Shown: positions 43,619-52,445, counted from the first letter of the stretch. The stretch is DNA of 64,000 nt from Gammaproteobacteria bacterium (GCA_030428835.1 JAUIEP010000004.1:1-64000), one strand, 5' to 3'. Translations and numbers: made by a program. The notes: generated by a model from the letters alone, not told the origin.

Positions 43619-44011
43619 ATGAGTACAACAGTAATCACCTTCGGCACGTTCGACGTGTTTCACGTCGGGCACCTGCGCATCCTCGAACGCGCGCGCGCCA
43701 GCGGCGATCGCCTGGTGGTCGGCGTATCAACCGACCAGCTCAACATCGCCAAGAAAGGGCGGCCCCCTGTGTATACCCAGGATGAGCGCGCCGAGATCGT
43801 GCGCGCGCTGCGCTGCGTCGACAAGGTGTTCTTCGAGGAGTCGCTGGAACAGAAAGCCGATTACATCCGCGATTACAGCGCGGATATCCTGGTCATGGGC
43901 GACGACTGGGCGGGCAGGTTTGACGACCTGTCCGCGTTGTGCGAGATCATCTACCTGACGCGCACGCCGGCGATCTCGACCACGGAAGTCATCGAGAAGA
44001 TCCGCCTGTAG
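43619..44011 (+). CDS. tagD: Glycerol-3-phosphate cytidylyltransferase (TagD-like)
   Basis: Makes CDP-glycerol from CTP and glycerol 3-phosphate, the donor for poly(glycerol phosphate). The 130-residue protein has the nucleotidyltransferase HxGH motif in ITFGTFDVFHVGHLRILERA and the family C-terminal TPAISTTEVIEKIR (the TagD RTEGISTT-type motif). An AGGGGAC stretch lies just before the ATG. The adjacent CDP-glycerol transferase gene makes the glycerol-phosphate reading much more likely than a different small CMP-alcohol. Confidence 0.85.
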   Translation: MSTTVITFGTFDVFHVGHLRILERARASGDRLVVGVSTDQLNIAKKGRPPVYTQDERAEIVRALRCVDKVFFEESLEQKADYIRDYSADILVMGDDWAGRFDDLSALCEIIYLTRTPAISTTEVIEKIRL

Positions 44012-44032
44012 CGCTGCCCCCGGCGCGTGCGA

Positions 44033-45193
44033 TCAGCCGCGCATCTCCCCGAGCCTGCGCCACTGGCGCCAGGCCGCCTGGCCGTCGATGTTCCTGCCGT
44101 AGGCCGCCTCGGTAATGCGCTTGTGGGTGCCGGCCTGGCTTGCGGTATAGCCGGCGGGGTCGTCCAGTATGGCGGCGAGCTGGCCGCACAGTTCTTCCAT
44201 CGTCGCGGCGATGTAGCCGTAGCGGTACTCGGGACCCAGCGAGAAGCCGTTGGCGAAAGGCGGCTCGACCTCCAGGAAAATCGCGGGGCGATCGAGCGCC
44301 AGGTAGTCAAAGGAGATCGACGACCAGTCGCAGATCAGCACGTCGGTCTCCTGCAAGAGGCTCTCCGCGTCCGGGAAATCCTTCATCGAGCAGTAGCGCA
44401 CGTTGTCGTAGTCCCGCGCGCTGATCGTGGCGTTGAGGTGACTGCGCACGACCAGCAGGACATTGCGCGCCGCGCACACCGCGTTGAGCGCGGCCAGGAA
44501 CGCGTCCTGTGACTGGCCGAAGGGAAACAGGTCGCGGCCGGAGTCCTCCTGCTTCCAGGTCGGTGCGTACAGCGCGATGCGCACGTCGTCCGGGAGCGCG
44601 AGCTGGCGCCGCAGGCTGGGGTTGGCGGGGTCGCCGCGAAAAAGCTTGTCGACCCGCGCATAGCCGAGGTCGCGCACGATCGCCGCGGGAAAACCGAACT
44701 GCTCGACATACACTTCCTCGAGCAGCGGTGAGGACACCCATACCTCGTCGTAGCGGTGCTGCACGCGGAAGTAGTCCGGCGTGAAACCCTTGTACGGGAT
44801 GCCGTGCCAGACATCGATGAAGCGTATGCCCGTGCGGCCCACCATGACCGACATGGCGTGCAGCCCGTGGTCGGTGATCACGGCGAAACTGGTGCCCACC
44901 CGCAGCATATCCCCCAGGCTCCCGCAGCGCAGCACCTGCACGCCCTCGGCCTCGAGGATGTCGCTGTACTGCGGGTCCAGCGACAGGAAGTAGCAGTCGT
45001 AGTCGTCGCTGAAGTGACGCTGCCACTCCTCGTACAGCGCTTTCAGGTTGCCGGACAGCTGGTGGCCGTAGAGTATGACCCGCGGCTTCGCGGGCGTCGG
45101 CGCCACGAGCCGGTAGGCCATGGCCACCAGGCTGTAGATACCCTGGCGCAGCAGCAGCCACCAGTGGCGGGGGTTGCGCTTGTCGATCTTCAC
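44033..45193 (-). CDS. CDP-glycerol glycerophosphotransferase (TagB/TagF-like)
   Basis: This 386-residue enzyme has the family markers FAVITDHGLHAMSVMVGRTG, RFIDVWHGIPYKGF, EVWVSSPLLEEVYVEQFGFP, RIALYAPTWKQEDSG, DVLICDWSSISFDYLALDRP and PAIFLEVEPPFANGFSLGPE. Such proteins transfer glycerol phosphate from CDP-glycerol to a lipid-linked primer or chain. A short N-terminal hydrophobic stretch (LLRQGIYSLVAMAYRLV) may attach it to the membrane. Its GTG start overlaps the stop of the upstream glycosyltransferase (GTGA). It pairs with the TagD-like gene lying 21 bases away in convergent orientation. Confidence 0.88.
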   Translation of the reverse strand: MKIDKRNPRHWWLLLRQGIYSLVAMAYRLVAPTPAKPRVILYGHQLSGNLKALYEEWQRHFSDDYDCYFLSLDPQYSDILEAEGVQVLRCGSLGDMLRVGTSFAVITDHGLHAMSVMVGRTGIRFIDVWHGIPYKGFTPDYFRVQHRYDEVWVSSPLLEEVYVEQFGFPAAIVRDLGYARVDKLFRGDPANPSLRRQLALPDDVRIALYAPTWKQEDSGRDLFPFGQSQDAFLAALNAVCAARNVLLVVRSHLNATISARDYDNVRYCSMKDFPDAESLLQETDVLICDWSSISFDYLALDRPAIFLEVEPPFANGFSLGPEYRYGYIAATMEELCGQLAAILDDPAGYTASQAGTHKRITEAAYGRNIDGQAAWRQWRRLGEMRG

Positions 45194-46410
45194 GTGCCGG
45201 GCTCCCTGGCCGGTTGTTGCCGCGCGAGGATGTCATTGAACACCGCGAGGAACTTGCCGCTGATGACGCGCCAGTCGTACTGCGCCTGCACATGCCGCCT
45301 GCCGCCGGCGCCCAGTTCGGCGCACAGTGCCGGGTCGGTGTAGAGCCGCAGCAGCGCCTCGGCCAGTGCCTCGGGCGATTTCTGCGGTACCAGCAGGCCG
45401 GTTTGGCCGTCGATAATAATGTCCCTCGCGCCGGGGTAGTCGGAGACCACCGCGGCACAGCCGCAGGCCAGCGCTTCCATGATGGCGACCGGCGTGCCCT
45501 CCTGGTCGCCGCTGTCGGTCACGATGGAGGGGAACACGGTGACCGCCGCGCGCTGCAGGTAGCCCGGCACCTCGTGGTTGGCGACCGCGCCCGCGAAGTC
45601 CACGGCGCCGTCGATGCCCAGCGCGTGAGCGCGGGACCGCAGTTCGGCGGCCAGTGGCCCGTCGCCCACGATTGTCAGTCGCGCGCCGGGCTGCGCGGCG
45701 AGTACCGCGGGCAGCGCCTCGATCAGGTACTCGATGCCCTTCTTGTCCACGAGGCGGCCGACGAACACGATGCCGGAGCGCCGCACGTCCGCCGCCGGTG
45801 GCTGGAAGACGCCCTCGGTGTCGACGCCCATGGGTATGGTGTGGATGCTCTCCCGGGGCAACAAGGCGAGGTCCGCTGCCTTGTCGCGCATCGCGCTGCT
45901 GACCACGGTCAGGCCCTGGCAGCGCCGCGTGACCCAGCGCTTGAGCGAGGAGAGCACGCGACCGCGCAGTGCGAACAGGTCGCCGCCGTGGGAGGTGAGC
46001 ACAACGGGTGGCCGCAGCCCGAACAACCGCGCGAGCGCGGCGCAGAAGCCCTGCGGAATGATCCAGTGGGCGTGCACGATGTCGAACCCGTGGGCGCGCG
46101 ACAGGCGCAGTATCGCCAGTAGCTGGGCCAGCAGGAACCCCGGTACCAGCAACAAGCGCAGCGGTTGCGCGCGCAGGTTCGGCAGGATGCCGCCGCCGTA
46201 GGCCAGTGTCTCCAGGGCTTCCGGCGCGTAGCGGAAGCGATGCACCGGTATGCCTTCCAGCACCTGGGCCACCTGTGCGCCGGGCGCGTGCGGTGCCAGC
46301 ACGTGGACCTCGTGATCCTGTGCGAGGTAGCGGCAGAGATTGTCGACGAAGCGCGGCTCGGTGTCGCCGGCCCAGCGGGAATAGGTGGAGGTCAGGACCA
46401 GGATCTTCAC
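45190..46410 (-). CDS. Glycosyltransferase family 4 protein
   Basis: A 406-residue GT-B enzyme. The N-terminus KILVLTSTYSRWAGDTEPRF binds the acceptor, GFDIVHAHWIIPQGFCAALA follows, and the donor domain has SGIVFVGRLVDKKGIEYLIE, GDQEGTPVAIMEALACGCAA and PVAIMEAL with the donor Glu. The start is taken as the GTG at 46410 because the family begins at KILVL; GGAG lies upstream at slightly long spacing. An ATG at 46461 adds 17 unlikely residues. The gene is coupled to the TagF-like gene and marks the right edge of the locus. Confidence 0.87.
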   Translation of the reverse strand: MKILVLTSTYSRWAGDTEPRFVDNLCRYLAQDHEVHVLAPHAPGAQVAQVLEGIPVHRFRYAPEALETLAYGGGILPNLRAQPLRLLLVPGFLLAQLLAILRLSRAHGFDIVHAHWIIPQGFCAALARLFGLRPPVVLTSHGGDLFALRGRVLSSLKRWVTRRCQGLTVVSSAMRDKAADLALLPRESIHTIPMGVDTEGVFQPPAADVRRSGIVFVGRLVDKKGIEYLIEALPAVLAAQPGARLTIVGDGPLAAELRSRAHALGIDGAVDFAGAVANHEVPGYLQRAAVTVFPSIVTDSGDQEGTPVAIMEALACGCAAVVSDYPGARDIIIDGQTGLLVPQKSPEALAEALLRLYTDPALCAELGAGGRRHVQAQYDWRVISGKFLAVFNDILARQQPAREPGT

Positions 46411-46542
46411 CGCGCCACGTGCTCCGGGCGCAATCCCGCGGCCGGCGCGCTCCTCACCCAACGATCCTTCACGCTATCCCCAGTCCCACTGTTCTTTTTC
46501 TAGAATATGCGGCGCGGTTGCCCGCACCGGTTGCCCGCGTCG

Positions 46543-48474
46543 TCAGTTCGGCAGTTCGACTGACTCCGTCATGTCCACGAGATGCGCGATGCCGTGCCGG
46601 ACCATTGCCGTCTTGATCCGTTCGCGCAGGCTGTCGGCGTCGAGGCCGCACCAGGTAAGCTGGTCCGCGTGGGAGCCGTGCTCGATAAACTCATCCGGCA
46701 GGCCGAGATTGAGCAGCGGCCGGGTAATGCCCGCACTGGCGAGGAATTCATTGACCCCCGCACCGGCGCCGCCCGCGACCGCGTTTTCCTCCAGTGTCAC
46801 CAGCAGTTCGTGGTGTTGCGCCACGTCGAGCAGCAGGCGCTCGTCCAGTGGTTTCACCCAGCGCATGTCGACCACCGTACAGCCGAGCGCGTCGGCGGCC
46901 TGCATCGCCTGCGGCAACAGCGTACCGAAATTGAGCAGCGCCACCTGCCGACCCTCGCGCACCGTGACCGCGCGGCCGATCTCGAGCTGGCTCATCGCCG
47001 TCTCGATCGCGACGCCGGGGCCCGTGCCGCGGGGGTAGCGCACCGCGGCGGGACCGGTGTGCTGGAACGCCGTGTACAGCATCTGCCGGCACTCGTTCTC
47101 GTCGGAGGGCGCGCCGATGACCATGTTGGGCACACAGCGCAGGTAGGTGAGGTCGAAGGCGCCGTGGTGGGTCGGGCCGTCCTGCCCGACGAGCCCTGCG
47201 CGGTCGATGCCGAAGGTCACGTCGAGGGACTGCAGGGCGATATCGTGGATCAGCTGGTCGTAGCCGCGTTGCAGGAAGGTGGAATAGATCGCCACCACCG
47301 GCTTGAGGCCGTCGCACGCCATGCCCGCGGCCAGGGTCAGCGAGTGCTGTTCGGCGATGGCGACGTCGTAGTAGCGGTCGGGAAAGCGCGCGGCGAACTC
47401 CACCATACCCGAGCCCTCGCACATCGCGGGGGTGATGCCTATCAGCCGGTTGTCGCGCTCGGCCATGTCGCACAGCCAGCGGCCGAACACGTCCTGGTAC
47501 TTGGGCCGGGCGGGCGTCTTCACGACCTGCGGTCCCTTGGGCTTGTCCTCGATCTTGTTGATTGCGTGGTAGCCGACCGGGTCTTCCTCCGCCGGCGCGA
47601 AGCCCTTGCCCTTTACGGTGCGGATGTGCAGGAACTGCGGTCCCTCGAGATCCTTCATATTGTCCAGGGTCTGCACGAGCCCCGGCAGGTCGTGGCCATC
47701 GAGCGGGCCGATGTAGTGGAAGCCGAGTTCCTCGAACATGGTGCCCGGCGCCACCATGCCCTTCATGTGTTCCTCCGTGCGCTTGGCCAGCTCCCACGCC
47801 GGGCGGATCTTCTCCAGCACGCGCTTGGAACCCTTGCGCATGGCGATGTAGGTCTTGCTCGCCCAGATCTTGGCGAAATAGGTGGCCAGCCCGCCCTTGT
47901 TGTGCCCGATGGACATCTGGTTGTCGTTGAGGATGACCAGCATGTTGGGGCGTTCGTGGCCCGCGTGCGCCAGGGCCTCGAAAGCCATGCCGCCGGTGAT
48001 CGCGCCGTCGCCGATCACCGCGATGACCTTGCGCTCGATGCCCTGCTGGCGGGCCGCCAGCGCCATGCCCATGGCGGCGGAGATGCTGGTCGACGAGTGG
48101 CCGACGCCAAACGTGTCGTACTCGCTCTCGGCGCGTTTCGGGAAGCCCGCGAGCCCACCGGCCTGGCGCATGCTGTGCATCTGCTCCATGCGCCCCGTGA
48201 GGATCTTGTGCGGGTAGGTCTGGTGGCCCACATCCCACACGATGCGATCGAAGGGCAGGTTGTAGACGTGGTGCAGCGCGACGGTGAGTTCCACCACACC
48301 CAGCCCGGCGCCGAAGTGGCCGCCCGTCTTGCCCACGCTGTACAACAGGTAGGCGCGCAGCTCGTCGGCGAGCCGGTTCAGTTGCGCCGTGTCCAGTTCG
48401 CCTACGCTGGCGCCCTGTTCAACCTGCCGCAGTAACGGGGTATCCGGGGGCGATACCGGGATATCGGAATACAT
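46543..48474 (-). CDS. dxs: 1-deoxy-D-xylulose-5-phosphate synthase
   Basis: A thiamine-diphosphate enzyme that joins pyruvate and glyceraldehyde 3-phosphate in the first MEP-pathway step. The 643-residue protein (E. coli 620) has [15 protein letters not shown], the TPP/Mg motif [20 protein letters not shown], and the transketolase pyrimidine domain with the catalytic Glu in [39 protein letters not shown] lies in the C-terminal domain. In related bacteria dxs usually follows xseB-ispA; here it lies 11.3 kb away, with the polysaccharide locus between them. Confidence 0.96.
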   Translation of the reverse strand: MYSDIPVSPPDTPLLRQVEQGASVGELDTAQLNRLADELRAYLLYSVGKTGGHFGAGLGVVELTVALHHVYNLPFDRIVWDVGHQTYPHKILTGRMEQMHSMRQAGGLAGFPKRAESEYDTFGVGHSSTSISAAMGMALAARQQGIERKVIAVIGDGAITGGMAFEALAHAGHERPNMLVILNDNQMSIGHNKGGLATYFAKIWASKTYIAMRKGSKRVLEKIRPAWELAKRTEEHMKGMVAPGTMFEELGFHYIGPLDGHDLPGLVQTLDNMKDLEGPQFLHIRTVKGKGFAPAEEDPVGYHAINKIEDKPKGPQVVKTPARPKYQDVFGRWLCDMAERDNRLIGITPAMCEGSGMVEFAARFPDRYYDVAIAEQHSLTLAAGMACDGLKPVVAIYSTFLQRGYDQLIHDIALQSLDVTFGIDRAGLVGQDGPTHHGAFDLTYLRCVPNMVIGAPSDENECRQMLYTAFQHTGPAAVRYPRGTGPGVAIETAMSQLEIGRAVTVREGRQVALLNFGTLLPQAMQAADALGCTVVDMRWVKPLDERLLLDVAQHHELLVTLEENAVAGGAGAGVNEFLASAGITRPLLNLGLPDEFIEHGSHADQLTWCGLDADSLRERIKTAMVRHGIAHLVDMTESVELPN

Positions 48475-48498
48475 CCGCGCATTCTATCCCATCTTTGG

Positions 48499-49248
48499 TC
48501 AAAATGTGCCCGGGCCGGCGGCCTGTTCCAGCCGGCCCGGTTCGTGCTCCAGCGCCTCCTGCAGCAGCACTGCCAGGCGCAGGTAGCCGTGCTCGTTCAG
48601 GTTGATTCCGTCGGCCCGGAAGTAGCGCGCCCGGGGGGTTCCCGCCGGGTCCGCCAGCAGCCGGTTGGGCTCGATGACCTTCACGTGCTCTTCGCCCTGC
48701 GCCCAGTCGGACAGCAGCCTGGAGGCCTCCTCGATGGTGGCGAAGTCCTGTGGCCTGGCAGGGGACTTGATCGGCGCGAAGATATAAAAGCACTGGGTGA
48801 CCCCGTGCTCGGCGTCCAGCGCCACGAGGTCCTGCACGGCGCGCAGCAGTTCCTCGGGGGACTTGCTGTCGCGAATAAAGAACTCGCTCTGGCTGAGCAA
48901 CAGGACCACCGCGTGAGGCCGGTAGAAGCCCACGAGTCGCTCGTAGTGATAGCTGATATCCTCGATGATCGCATCGCCCAGCCCGCGCATGAGGACGGGT
49001 TGTGGCGCCAGCACATCGTCGAGCCCGTACCACAGCTTGGCGCGCTGTCCGCCCACGACGACGATGGGATGTTTGGGCAGCTGCACTTTCGCGTCCTGGG
49101 CGGCGTAGGCATCGAGTTCCGGGTTCCAGGCTTCCGGCGAGGCGTCGAGCGTCGCGAGCGTGGCGGTGGAGATCAGGTAGACCACGTGCACCAGCGGCAG
49201 GAGCAGCAGGACAGAGCACAGAATGCGAACGACGCGCCAGGGGAGCAT
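48499..49248 (-). CDS. Membrane-anchored SGNH-like protein, probably without the usual catalytic residues
   Basis: A 249-residue protein with one N-terminal membrane helix (RILCSVLLLLPLVHVVYLIS) and a periplasmic domain with SGNH-like layout: first strand HPIVVVGGQRAKLWYGLDDV, a middle YRPHAVVLLLSQSEFF and a C-terminal FRADGINLNEHGYLRLA. In active members the first strand ends in GDS with the nucleophile and the last block is D-x-x-H. Here GGQ and D-G-I-N are found instead. It may therefore be a non-catalytic relative. The start at 49248 (MLPWRVV) fits the helix. Function unknown. Confidence 0.6.
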   Translation of the reverse strand: MLPWRVVRILCSVLLLLPLVHVVYLISTATLATLDASPEAWNPELDAYAAQDAKVQLPKHPIVVVGGQRAKLWYGLDDVLAPQPVLMRGLGDAIIEDISYHYERLVGFYRPHAVVLLLSQSEFFIRDSKSPEELLRAVQDLVALDAEHGVTQCFYIFAPIKSPARPQDFATIEEASRLLSDWAQGEEHVKVIEPNRLLADPAGTPRARYFRADGINLNEHGYLRLAVLLQEALEHEPGRLEQAAGPGTF

Positions 49249-49263
49249 GGACCGGACCGGGAA

Positions 49264-49293
49264 TTGACAGATTGTAAAGTTTGGATGAATTAT
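49264..49293 (+). promoter_or_regulatory. Candidate promoter of the diguanylate cyclase gene
   Basis: A perfect -35 consensus TTGACA (49264-49269) is followed after 18 bases by AATTAT (49288-49293). It lies in a short AT-rich patch between the divergent SGNH-like and GGDEF genes and would give a leader of about 95 bases. Confidence 0.5.
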
Positions 49294-49393
49294 GCAGTGC
49301 TGGCAACGCGGGGATGCCGGGCTGCTTGTGACACGGTTCGCATCCGTCGTTGAGCGGTGTCCCGCGGCCACCGCGCCGGGGTAGGATGGCCGA

Positions 49394-50593
49394 ATGATTT
49401 ATCAACAACACATGCCGCGGGATGAGATGGTGTCCGCGCAGCTTGAGCTGCTGATGCAGAACAGCCGGCTGCCCACCCTCTCCGTGCAACTCGTCGGCGT
49501 CGTGGCCAGCGTGCTCATGTTCTGGCCGTTTATGCAGATTACGACGGTGTTGTTGTCCGCGGCGGCATTCCTCATCCTGTTGCTGGCGCGCTCCCTGCAC
49601 ATGAGCACCGCGCTGGTCGAGCGACGTTTCGAGACCCGCCCCGTGCTGCTGTACTGGCAACTGCTGATCGGCGCCGGGATCACGGGGGCGGTGTGGTCCT
49701 ACGTCTATATCTACGCGGCGCACTCCATACCGGTGTCGATGCAGTACGCGTTCCTGCTGATCATCGTCATGACAGCCGCCTTCTCGCTGGGTTTTTCGGT
49801 GGTGATCCGCGAGTACTTCCTGGCTTACGTGTTCTGCGCGTTGCTGCCGATCGCCTGGTCGAGTTTCATTCATTACCAGAAGGAACCCTACAACCTGCTC
49901 ATCGGCCTGGTGCTGCTCGCCTTCTGCGCCCTGATGGTCTACATCACCGACTGGACCTACCGCACCTTTCGCAACATGATCGCGCTCACCTGGGAGCGCG
50001 AGCACTTTACCCAGGAGCTGGGCGACCTCACGGGTTCCCTGCGCGAGCGCAACCGGCAGCTGCGCGACGCGCGGCGCCAGCTCACCGCGCTGGCCAACGT
50101 CGATGAGCTGACCGGCCTGGGCAACCGGCGGCTGGTGAATTCGGTGCTGCAGAAAGAGATCAACCGCGCGCGGCGCGCGGGCGCCGAACTCTCCCTGATC
50201 CTCCTGGACGTGGATTACTTCAAGAACTACAACGACACCTATGGCCACCCTGCGGGCGACAACGTGCTGCAGAAGCTAGCGGACATCATGCAGCGCGCCT
50301 CGACCCGTGCCGGCGACCTGGTGGCGCGTTACGGCGGCGAGGAGTTCATCCTGGTGCTGCCCGGCGCCTCGTCCGAATCCGCGATGCGCACCGCTTCGCG
50401 CCTGCAGGACATGATCCTTGAGGAGCGTATTCCCCACGGCACTTCCGAGATCGCGGACCAGATTACGGTCAGCCAGGGCGTGATCACGGTACGCCCCGAC
50501 GGCGCCCAGCAGGCCACGGACCTCATCGCGATGGCCGACGCGGCCCTCTACAAAGCCAAGGACGGAGGCCGTAACACCATCGCGATGCACTAA
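49394..50593 (+). CDS. Membrane-bound GGDEF diguanylate cyclase
   Basis: Makes the second messenger cyclic di-GMP from two GTP. The 399-residue protein has about six N-terminal membrane spans (VQLVGVVASVLMFWPF, ILLLARSLHM, YAFLLIIVMTAAFSLGFSVV and others), a coiled stretch, and a GGDEF domain from about residue 230. The active-site motif is GGEEF in VARYGGEEFILVLPG, preceded at the right distance by an inhibitory RxxD site (RAGD). DELTGLGNRRLVNSVLQKEI begins the domain. It is therefore likely active and product-inhibited. The signal sensed by the membrane domain is unknown; a PilZ protein at 12269 is a possible effector. Confidence 0.92.
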   Translation: MIYQQHMPRDEMVSAQLELLMQNSRLPTLSVQLVGVVASVLMFWPFMQITTVLLSAAAFLILLLARSLHMSTALVERRFETRPVLLYWQLLIGAGITGAVWSYVYIYAAHSIPVSMQYAFLLIIVMTAAFSLGFSVVIREYFLAYVFCALLPIAWSSFIHYQKEPYNLLIGLVLLAFCALMVYITDWTYRTFRNMIALTWEREHFTQELGDLTGSLRERNRQLRDARRQLTALANVDELTGLGNRRLVNSVLQKEINRARRAGAELSLILLDVDYFKNYNDTYGHPAGDNVLQKLADIMQRASTRAGDLVARYGGEEFILVLPGASSESAMRTASRLQDMILEERIPHGTSEIADQITVSQGVITVRPDGAQQATDLIAMADAALYKAKDGGRNTIAMH

Positions 50594-50603
50594 GCCAGTC
50601 ATC

Positions 50604-50634
50604 GCCGCCGCTGGATTTCAACGGCGGCAAATTT
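50604..50634 (+). terminator. Candidate transcript-end hairpin after the GGDEF gene
   Basis: GCCGCCG (50604-50610) and CGGCGGC (50622-50628) form a 7-bp perfect stem with an 11-base loop, followed by AAATTT, 10 bases after the stop codon. The T-run is short, so termination may be partial. Confidence 0.4.
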
Positions 50635-50644
50635 AGAGCCTGCC

Positions 50645-50967
50645 ATCGTCGCCCCCGCGCAGGCGGCGGTCCGACGTCTCGGGGCCGAGTGTCCTTAGGT
50701 ACAGAGCTGGCTGCTAGTCCTTTAGCCCCACCCAGGCCCCGACCCGCGATATCTCTTCGCTCGCTGTCGGCGTCGCTCCGCGATTCCCTCAGTCGGTCGG
50801 GAGCCAACAAGTTGTCTCCCTCCACTCCCTCGGCGCCTCCCTGACGGCTACGCGAAGAGATATCCCGGCTCGGGGCCTTGCATCGTCATATAGAGATATG
50901 CCGCACTGTGGGTAAAGTCTCTGGGTCCCGAGACGTCGGACCGCCGCTTCCGCGGGGACGACGATCT
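50645..50967. repeat. Nested inverted-repeat element 1 (no gene inside)
   Basis: Outer arms 50645-50699 and 50912-50967 are imperfect reverse complements sharing GCGGCGGTCCGACGTCTCGG. Inner arms 50734-50760 and 50852-50878 pair through GATATCTCTTCGC/GCGAAGAGATATC. The outer arm has a third relative at 26835-26885. The centre shares a CGCCGAGGGAGTGGAG block, read on the minus strand, with element 2. The 714-bp gap from the GGDEF gene to hslR holds only these elements; no convincing gene was found there. Confidence 0.7.
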
Positions 50968-50990
50968 TGCTCTATTCACTACCACCAGGC

Positions 50991-51120
50991 GCGCGAGCGG
51001 TCGAATTCCCTGCTGTTCAAAACGCGCCGAGGGAGTGGAGCGAGACCGCAGGGCTCGCGACTGACCGAGGGCAGCCCGGAGGGCCGCGTTTTCAGGCAGG
51101 GAATTCGGCCGCTCGCGGGC
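50991..51120. repeat. Nested inverted-repeat element 2 (no gene inside)
   Basis: Arms 50991-51026 and 51085-51120 are imperfect reverse complements sharing GCGAGCGG, CGAATTCCCTG and AAAACGCG. The interior contains CGCCGAGGGAGTGGAGCGAG, also present in inverted form within element 1, plus short GAGGG/CGGAGGG repeats. Two such elements side by side look like MITE or REP-type units that inserted near each other. The remaining bases to 51307 hold a GGGCTTTCA/TGAAAGCCC pair and nothing gene-like. Confidence 0.65.
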
Positions 51121-51307
51121 CGGCAAACGGAGCGCAAGAACCCGCCACGCGTTGGATAGTGACGTAAATGGCCCCGGTAGGGCGACGCGGTGGCGGGGAA
51201 GATCTGGCGAGGCTGCTTTTCCCGCCTCGCCAGGGCTTTCACGACGCCGCGGTGTCCGGGTAACGCTCAAGGCACTAAACTGAAAGCCCGGCTACCCTCA
51301 CGATCGC

Positions 51308-51703
51308 TCAATCACCCAACTCCCGAAACCGGTGAATCTGCCGTCGCTGTTTCTTGGTAGGTCGCCGCTCCGGCCGTTCGATCATGCCGCCGGCCGCCTT
51401 GCGCGCGGCGGCCTCGGCCTCGCGTCGCGCCACGCTGTCAGCCGTTTCCTCGTACAGTTGCTGCGCCTCGGGTGCGCCGCGACGCTGGTCGGACAGGGCC
51501 GCCACGCGCACGATCTTTTCATCCCACCCCTGGCGAATCTTCAACACATCGCCCACGGCGATTTCCCTGGACACCTTCACACGGTGGCCGTCCAACTGCA
51601 CCTTGCCGCCCTCGATCGCGGCTTTGGCGAGACTGCGCGTCTTGAAAAAACGCGCGGCCCACAGCCACTTGTCCAGGCGCAGCTTCCCGGTCGGGTCCGT
51701 CAT
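51308..51703 (-). CDS. hslR: Ribosome-associated heat-shock protein Hsp15
   Basis: An S4-domain RNA-binding protein that rescues 50S subunits carrying a stalled peptidyl-tRNA. The 131 residues (E. coli 133) begin with the S4 core KLRLDKWLWAARFFKTRSLA and EGGKVQLDGHRVKVSREIAV. The long basic tail ends in RPTKKQRRQIHRFRELGD. It overlaps yrfG by 4 bases; this pairing is common in gammaproteobacteria. Confidence 0.94.
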   Translation of the reverse strand: MTDPTGKLRLDKWLWAARFFKTRSLAKAAIEGGKVQLDGHRVKVSREIAVGDVLKIRQGWDEKIVRVAALSDQRRGAPEAQQLYEETADSVARREAEAAARKAAGGMIERPERRPTKKQRRQIHRFRELGD

Positions 51704-52365
51704 GCCCGTGCCGCCCGCGGCATGATTTCATCGAAGTGGTGGATGCCGGGGAAGCGCGTGTCGATGCGCTTGCCCTGCTGCGAGTCGGGTTGCAGCAGTG
51801 TCAGCAGGTGCGCGATACCGTAGTCCGCCGCCGACGCGAGCACGGACTCGGTATCGTCGATGAGCAGCGTGCGCGCGGGATCGAACGGGTGCAGCTCCTG
51901 CAGCCGGTGCCAGAAATCCTGTTCCTCCTTCGGAGCGCGCAGGTCGTGGGACACCACCACCCGGTCGAACCAGCCCGTGATGTCGACGTTGTCCATCTTG
52001 ATCTCCAGGGTCTTGCGGTGCGCGTTGGTGACCATGACCACCTCCAGCTTGGAATCGTGCAGCCGCTGCAGGAACTGCAGCGCGAACGGCCGCAGGCGGA
52101 TAAGGTGCTGGATATCGCGCTTGAGCGCGGGAATGTCCATGCCCAGTCGCTCCGACCAGTGGTCCAGGCAATACCACTCGAGCGTACCCCTGGTGCTCGC
52201 GATCTCGCCGTGCAGGTGGGCGTGCGCCTCCGCTTCGCTCAGGTCGTGTGTGTCGGCGTACACCTTCACCAGGTGTTCCGTCCAGAAGTAGTTGTCGTAG
52301 TGCAGGTCCAGCAGGGTGCCGTCCATGTCCAGCAGTACGGTGTCGATGGCTTGCCAGTCAATCAT
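51700..52365 (-). CDS. yrfG: HAD-family GMP/IMP nucleotidase YrfG
   Basis: A haloacid-dehalogenase phosphatase that removes phosphate from purine monophosphates. The 221-residue protein has motif I DTVLLDMDGTLLDLHYDNYF, motif II VVMVTNAHRKTLEIKM, the motif III lysine in RAPKEEQDFWHRL and motif IV TLLIDDTESVLASA. The alpha-helical cap contains WTEHLVKVYADTHDLSEAEA. It is divergent from cysQ and coupled to hslR. Confidence 0.92.
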   Translation of the reverse strand: MIDWQAIDTVLLDMDGTLLDLHYDNYFWTEHLVKVYADTHDLSEAEAHAHLHGEIASTRGTLEWYCLDHWSERLGMDIPALKRDIQHLIRLRPFALQFLQRLHDSKLEVVMVTNAHRKTLEIKMDNVDITGWFDRVVVSHDLRAPKEEQDFWHRLQELHPFDPARTLLIDDTESVLASAADYGIAHLLTLLQPDSQQGKRIDTRFPGIHHFDEIMPRAARA

Positions 52366-52430
52366 GGCGAATCGGTGCCCGGTTCATTCCGTGAGTATGC
52401 CCGGATTCGGCGCCGGTCGGGAGCCTGCGA

Positions 52431-52439
52431 TGGTATATT
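52431..52439 (+). promoter_or_regulatory. Extended -10 promoter abutting the cysQ start codon
   Basis: TGGTATATT is an extended -10 element (TG-n-TATATT) only 6 bases before the cysQ ATG. Transcription would begin at or beside the start codon, giving a leaderless or near-leaderless message; no Shine-Dalgarno is present. Confidence 0.4.
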
Positions 52440-52445
52440 GCGGCT

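Noticed and set aside
48419-50248. 609-codon minus-strand frame spanning the GGDEF and SGNH-like genes
   Set aside because: Its first part mirrors the GGDEF gene and its last part is a wrong-frame reading of the SGNH-like gene; there is no domain.
50594-51307. Small open frames of 66-140 codons in the repeat region
   Set aside because: They cover inverted repeats in all frames, have Arg/Ser/Pro-rich translations and lack ribosome-binding sites.
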